Assembly: GCA_002077045.2 (NCBI GenBank)
Contig: KZ111149.1
Coordinates: forward strand, 985,963-1,021,342
DNA length: 35,380 nucleotides
Direction of reading: 5' to 3'
Source of the DNA: Rachicladosporium sp. CCFEE 5018
Lineage: Eukaryota > Ascomycota > Dothideomycetes > Cladosporiales > Cladosporiaceae
In this document: positions 31,340-35,380 of the stretch, one piece after another
Position numbering within the stretch: the first letter of the stretch is position 1
How the letters are laid out: each line of letters opens with the position of its first letter
Translations under genes and position numbers: made by a program
The notes under the pieces: generated by a model
What the model was told of the DNA's origin: nothing
The model's database searches: none
The model's input: only the letters and a program-made list of their open reading frames with translations

Positions 31340-32641
31340 GATTGCGGTAGTTGCTGGTGGGTGTATGTGTGTTGAAGGTGTAGTATATTGGTGGTATTGA
31401 GTGAGTGACTGAGAACTGTTGAAGTCGTGAGGGTATCAAAGGTTGAAGGTGGTGGGTGGAAAAAGAAGTGGTCGAGGTGGGTGGGAAGAAAAATATCCAC
31501 TTTGGTGTTCTCGGCAGGTACTTACACGGGCAAGCACGATCTTGGTCCTCGCTCACAAGGAAGGCGCGATCATCATCACATGTTGACTTTACTCCAATGC
31601 CATCACTCCAGCGAATGGCGATCACTGCAGGACCTTCATGGCCTGGACCCTCGTCTTCAGTCGCCGCGGCTGTCGCCATCGCTGTTCCGCTCTCAGGCTG
31701 AGATCATGCAGCATTTCGGCCAAGTTGCTCAGGTGATCGAGAAGTGATGATGTGACCTCATTCAACCCCGGCCACACTCCACAGAGAGAACACTCAGTGA
31801 TTCGCTGCGGACAGGGTTCACTCGGTAACCTACGCCACGCCAATGCTGTAGGAGGCATGGTGGGTGTGGCCGAGACGCTCAAGCGTGGCGCGTCGTACAA
31901 GGTCCTTGCCCTGACATATGCACCAGGCACGTCAGGGCAGACGATCCAAACTCCCGCAACATGTGTTCAAGTCAGATCGGCCTAGCCATACTGGGTCTAA
32001 CTTTCGAGGGACTAAACCACGTCTGGTAAGGTCAGATCTAGAACCATGATCTGCGGAGATGCTAGAGTCAATGGATGCTGTGGAGAAGTCGTCATCACGT
32101 TAGTGTATTTCGTCTCCACCTAGTGAAGAATAACACTGAGTGACAGTCAGTGATGGCGTGGGCATTGCGAGAACTAGCAACACTGAGCAAATGCGTGCAA
32201 GTGACGCTACCTCATGCGAGTGAAGCCAGACTGTCCCACGCGTTCGTGTCGAAGGAAAAAAGTTCTCCCGCCAGGTGCGGGGCAGAAAGCATGGAGGGGT
32301 AATTATGCGCGCAGGAGACCCGCGCCGTTACCTACTCCATCCGGCCTGGCAGGACTCTGTAGCTGCATACAACCAAGCGAAGTGGTGTCATGCGACGGGA
32401 AGGGCGGAGTCGAGTGCGCGAATGAACGCTCATCACTCTCACTTGCGTGACGGAGATGTGAGGTCGCTCGCCAAGGTGCATGTGCCGATCACCAGGAAAT
32501 CCCGCGTCCGAGTCGTGCCTGCTGTAAAATTGCAACGCGTCAACAGAAGCACGTGGAATTGAATTGGCCAGGTAAGAAGGCGGCTCGAGAATCCTCACAC
32601 CACTCCCACACCAAAGCACTCCAAGCACATCTCCAGCGAGG
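31340..32641. promoter_or_regulatory. Divergent promoter region of the mycosporine cyclase and O-methyltransferase genes
   Basis: 1.3 kb separates the two start codons. The cyclase leader (about 31340-31520) is pyrimidine-rich on the coding strand, as is common in highly expressed fungal genes. An AGGGG stress-element-like core lies near 32293-32297. Open frames up to about 107 codons have no recognisable domain. Shared control of the two genes, for example by light or stress, is inferred from the head-to-head layout only. Confidence 0.5.
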
Positions 32642-33611
32642 ATGCCTGAATTCAATCAACAGAACGCATACGCCAGCCAGGAGGAGGATGTCTTCTTCGA
32701 CGATGGCCGCGAGATCGAGCTCCTTCACTTCGTCTACAGCAGGCCAGACATCAACGAGATCCGTGGCAACCCGGAGAAGGTCCTAGCAGCCATCGACGAG
32801 TACGGCCGCACCAAGAAGTACCTTATGAACGTCGGCGAGGACAAAGGCCGGATCGTTACCGACCTCATTGCCGAGGTCAAGCCAGAGACTATGGTTAGAG
32901 GATTTCCTGCGATGAGCTGCAGGCCATGGACTGATAGAATGCGGTAGGTCGAGCTTGGTGGCTACGTCGGCTACTCATGTCTCCTCTTTGGTCATGCTGT
33001 TAAGAAAGCAGGCGGCAAGCGCTACTACAGCCTGGAGCGCAACCCAGAGTTCGGTGCGGTCATTGCTTCCCTCGCAGCGCTCGCTGGACTTAGCGACGTC
33101 GTCAAAGTCGAGATTGGCTCCTCAGACGCCTCCATCCAGCGCCTGTACGACTCTGGCGCGCTCAAGCATATCGATCTCATGTTCCTGGACCACTACAAGC
33201 CTGCCTACACCACCGACCTCAAGCTCTGCGAGGAGCTTAAGCTCATCACCAAAGGTAGCGTTCTGGCGGCAGACAACGTAATCAAGCCAGGCAACCCACC
33301 ATACCTTGAGTATGTCCGAAGCTCAGTCGAGGAGAAGCGTAAGCGGGTCCAGGAGGTCAATGGCCATGCGGGTCCAGATGAGCGCTTCCAGCAGAAGACC
33401 GCGGGGCAGTATGCGAAGAGGGAGGGCGAGGAGAAACTGAGTGCTCGCAAGGGGAATCCGAACTTGGTCTATAAAAGCGAGCTGTGCCACAGCTTCGAGC
33501 CGACGGGCGAGCCGGTAGGAACTTGGTGATCGTGTTGTTGCAAAGAGTCCATACTAACGTCAAGCATAGGATGCGGTCGAAATCTCGCGCTGCGTTGATG
33601 AGGTATCCTGA
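32642..33611 (+). CDS. mysB: Catechol-type O-methyltransferase of mycosporine synthesis (MysB-like)
   Basis: It is predicted to use S-adenosylmethionine to methylate the product of the cyclase to 4-deoxygadusol. Exons 32642-32893, 32948-33514 and 33570-33611 join over 54 and 55 nt introns (the second has a textbook ACTAAC branch site) into 286 residues. The first splice completes the SAM motif VELGGYVGYS (85-94). YYSLERNPEF carries the ribose-binding acidic residue. FLDHYK (163-168) and ADNVIKPGNP (192 onward) match the catechol-O-methyltransferase metal and catalytic positions, here D165, K168, D193 and N194. The last small exon gives the C terminus DAVEISRCVDEVS; reading through the intron would instead stop at 33529. 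It is head-to-head with the cyclase and upstream of the ATP-grasp gene on the same strand. Confidence 0.93.
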
Positions 33612-34347
33612 GGATCCGCACGACCTGCCGCGCCCTCTAGCGACACAAGACCAGTGAATGCGAACATGTCTGCCCAGCTTGACATTCCACTGGACGCCAG
33701 TTGTGGTCCATAAGGGGCCCACAGATGAGTGGCGAAGGTTGGCTTCGAAAGTCCAGTGATACGCATTTTGACTGGCACAAGACGTGGATGAATTGGTGGG
33801 AACAGGAGAGGAAATTACATCAAGGCCACAAGCACGATAGAAGAGTGCCACGGATGGATGATGGCGGTGAGCTTTGTAGGGGCAATGCAACTGCGGCACG
33901 CTGGTCAAAGCGTGCTGCGTCAGCAGTGAGGTAGAGTCTATTGATTCTTATGATTAATGGGACAGCTCCCACTGGCTGAAAGACATTTCCCCTCATCAGC
34001 TATCCATTCCACAAGACAATGCTTGTTAAGTGCAACGGTGGTACATAGCACCTTCATTCTCACTGCCTTGGACAAAGCACGTCAACTGCACGGAATTCGC
34101 CGGTGCTCGCTCGCTCCAAGACACAAGACAACGGAGATGCATGTATCCTGGACTGCCCTCTCACGCTCACTCCTCGTGCTGGTGGCGTCCTGGTCTCTCG
34201 CCTCTTTATTCATGTCTACAACAGCACTATCAGATTATCTGGTCTGACATGTGCAATTGGCGATATACCCGTAAGTGACGTAAGTCTCATTTCACTCCGT
34301 TTGTGCTACTGCCGATCGATTTCCTCCAGTCCGCACAACTTCAACTC
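33612..34347. other. Spacer between O-methyltransferase and ATP-grasp genes
   Basis: It contains the 3' region of the methyltransferase and the leader of the ATP-grasp gene. A possible 5' untranslated intron (GTAAGT...CTCCAG) lies at 34271-34329, 18 nt before the start codon. No other gene is supported. Confidence 0.4.
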
Positions 34348-35380
34348 ATGTCTACTAAGTCCACCAGCATCGACGACACCAACGACCTACTTCTACGCTC
34401 GGCCGGCGCCATGCTCGACGCCAACTCATCCTGGCGTGCGCACGCTGCGCAGAACCTTGCGCTGCTCAGTTTGAGTGTCATGGTCCTCCCCTTCACCACC
34501 TCACTGCTCTTGCTCAGCTACGCTGTCAACTTGCTCTACACAGCATGGCCTCTCAAACTCCGCGCCTCGATCCGCTCTCCTCAGACTCCGATCTTCCATC
34601 CCAAGAAGATTCTAGTCACTGGCGTCGGCATGACCAAAGGCCTCGCATTAGCTAGACTCTTCTTCGCCGCTGGCCACGAAGTGATCGGCGCAGATTTCGA
34701 GCCGTCACTCATCCCTACAGCTTGCGGGCACATGTCGAAGGCGATTAAGAGGTTCTACAAGCTCACGAAGCCGGGGCCAGAGGGTGGCGCGAAGTACACG
34801 AAGAGCATCCTGGACATCGTGGTGAAGGAGGATGTTGATCTGTGGGTCTCGTGCTCGGGAGTCGCAAGTGCAGTCGAGGATGGGGAGGCAAAGGAGCTCA
34901 TTGAACTGGTCACGAATTGCAAGGCGGTGCAGTTCGATGTTGCTACTACGAAGCGGCTGCATGAGAAGCATCTGTTCATGGAGTACACGAGGAGCATTGG
35001 ATTGCCCACACCAGAATCACATACAATCACCTCGAGAGCCGCTGCGTTGCAATTGCTGATCGAAGGTGGGGCTAAGGGAACTGCAAAGGGCAAGAAGGAC
35101 ATCGGCAGTACAGAATACATCATGAAGTACGTCGGCACGGACGATGCTGTGCGCGGTGACATGACGCTCCTCCCGCTAGACACACCGGCTGCGACAAAAG
35201 CTCACATCGGCCGTCTACCCATTTCCGAGGATCGCCCATGGATCCTACAGCAGTACATCAAGGGCCCAGAGTACTGCACGCACTCCCTCGTCGTCCGAGG
35301 TGAAGTTAAAGCCTTCGTCGCCTGTCCTTCAGCCGAGCTCCTCATGCACTACTCAGCTCTTCCCTCCGAGTCCGCCCTCT
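34348..35380 (+). CDS. mysC: ATP-grasp ligase of mycosporine synthesis (MysC-like), partial, N-terminal membrane segment
   Basis: It is predicted to activate 4-deoxygadusol with ATP and attach an amino acid (glycine in cyanobacterial MysC), giving a mycosporine. The frame is open from an ATG at 34348 to the window edge (344 codons) with no stop, so the 3' end is missing. A hydrophobic stretch at about residues 36-67 could anchor the enzyme in a membrane. A Rossmann-like pre-ATP-grasp domain follows from KKILVTGVGMTKGLALAR (86 onward). Then come LWVSCSGVASAVED, the ATP-grasp entry region (KHLFMEYTRSIGLPTPES), IMKYVGTDD, and the central ILQQYIKGPEYCTHSLVV block, which resembles ATP-grasp nucleotide-binding strands. 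An alternative ATG at codon 22 keeps the hydrophobic segment. The family is clear; the amino acid used is unknown. Confidence 0.88.
   Translation, partial: MSTKSTSIDDTNDLLLRSAGAMLDANSSWRAHAAQNLALLSLSVMVLPFTTSLLLLSYAVNLLYTAWPLKLRASIRSPQTPIFHPKKILVTGVGMTKGLALARLFFAAGHEVIGADFEPSLIPTACGHMSKAIKRFYKLTKPGPEGGAKYTKSILDIVVKEDVDLWVSCSGVASAVEDGEAKELIELVTNCKAVQFDVATTKRLHEKHLFMEYTRSIGLPTPESHTITSRAAALQLLIEGGAKGTAKGKKDIGSTEYIMKYVGTDDAVRGDMTLLPLDTPAATKAHIGRLPISEDRPWILQQYIKGPEYCTHSLVVRGEVKAFVACPSAELLMHYSALPSESAL

Noticed and set aside
1..35380. tRNA, rRNA, CRISPR or transposon sequences
   Set aside because: No convincing A/B-box pairs with cloverleaf, no repeat-spacer array, and no transposase, integrase or LTR signature were found on either strand; a covariance-model scan was not possible.

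Overview
The window is nuclear DNA of a filamentous or yeast-like ascomycete, most likely a Dothideomycete-type Pezizomycotina fungus. The reasons are short 50-110 nt introns with GT...CTAAC/CTGAC...AG signals, moderately high GC, and gene families typical of that group: a PF11951 fungal transcription factor, a Kip2/KipA kinesin, a fungal STK19 homologue, a DGAT2 acyltransferase and a fungal mycosporine gene set. The exact genus cannot be fixed from the sequence.

Layout. Positions 1-12908 and 13009-35380 are two contigs joined by exactly 100 N. The last 10,967 bases of the left contig (1942-12908) are homologous, in order and orientation, to the first 11,003 bases of the right contig (13009-24011). 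The shared unit runs: end of a PF11951 regulator (+), a multi-pass membrane protein (-), DGAT2 (-), STK19 (+), a metzincin-type metalloprotease (-), a 2.7 kb stretch without a convincing gene, and the 5' half of a KipA-type kinesin (+). The regulator is whole only on the left contig and the kinesin only on the right. This end-to-end overlap looks like two haplotypes or homeologues scaffolded in series; a true tandem duplication whose junction falls in the gap is the alternative. Divergence between copies is strongly patchy.

Right of the repeated unit (24-35 kb) everything is single copy. The kinesin converges on a type II membrane glycosyltransferase resembling alpha-1,6-fucosyltransferases. 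After a 1.1 kb gene-poor stretch comes a mycosporine sunscreen cluster. It holds a four-exon sedoheptulose-7-phosphate cyclase (DDGS, mysA-like, -), divergent from a three-exon COMT-type O-methyltransferase (mysB-like, +), followed by an ATP-grasp ligase with an N-terminal hydrophobic segment (mysC-like, +) that runs off the window. Together these would convert sedoheptulose 7-phosphate to 4-deoxygadusol and then to an amino-acid-conjugated mycosporine.

Gene ends were resolved by reading splice sites by eye. Joined reading frames are given for the regulator, DGAT2, kinesin, cyclase and methyltransferase. The 5' end of the metalloprotease could not be resolved in either copy.
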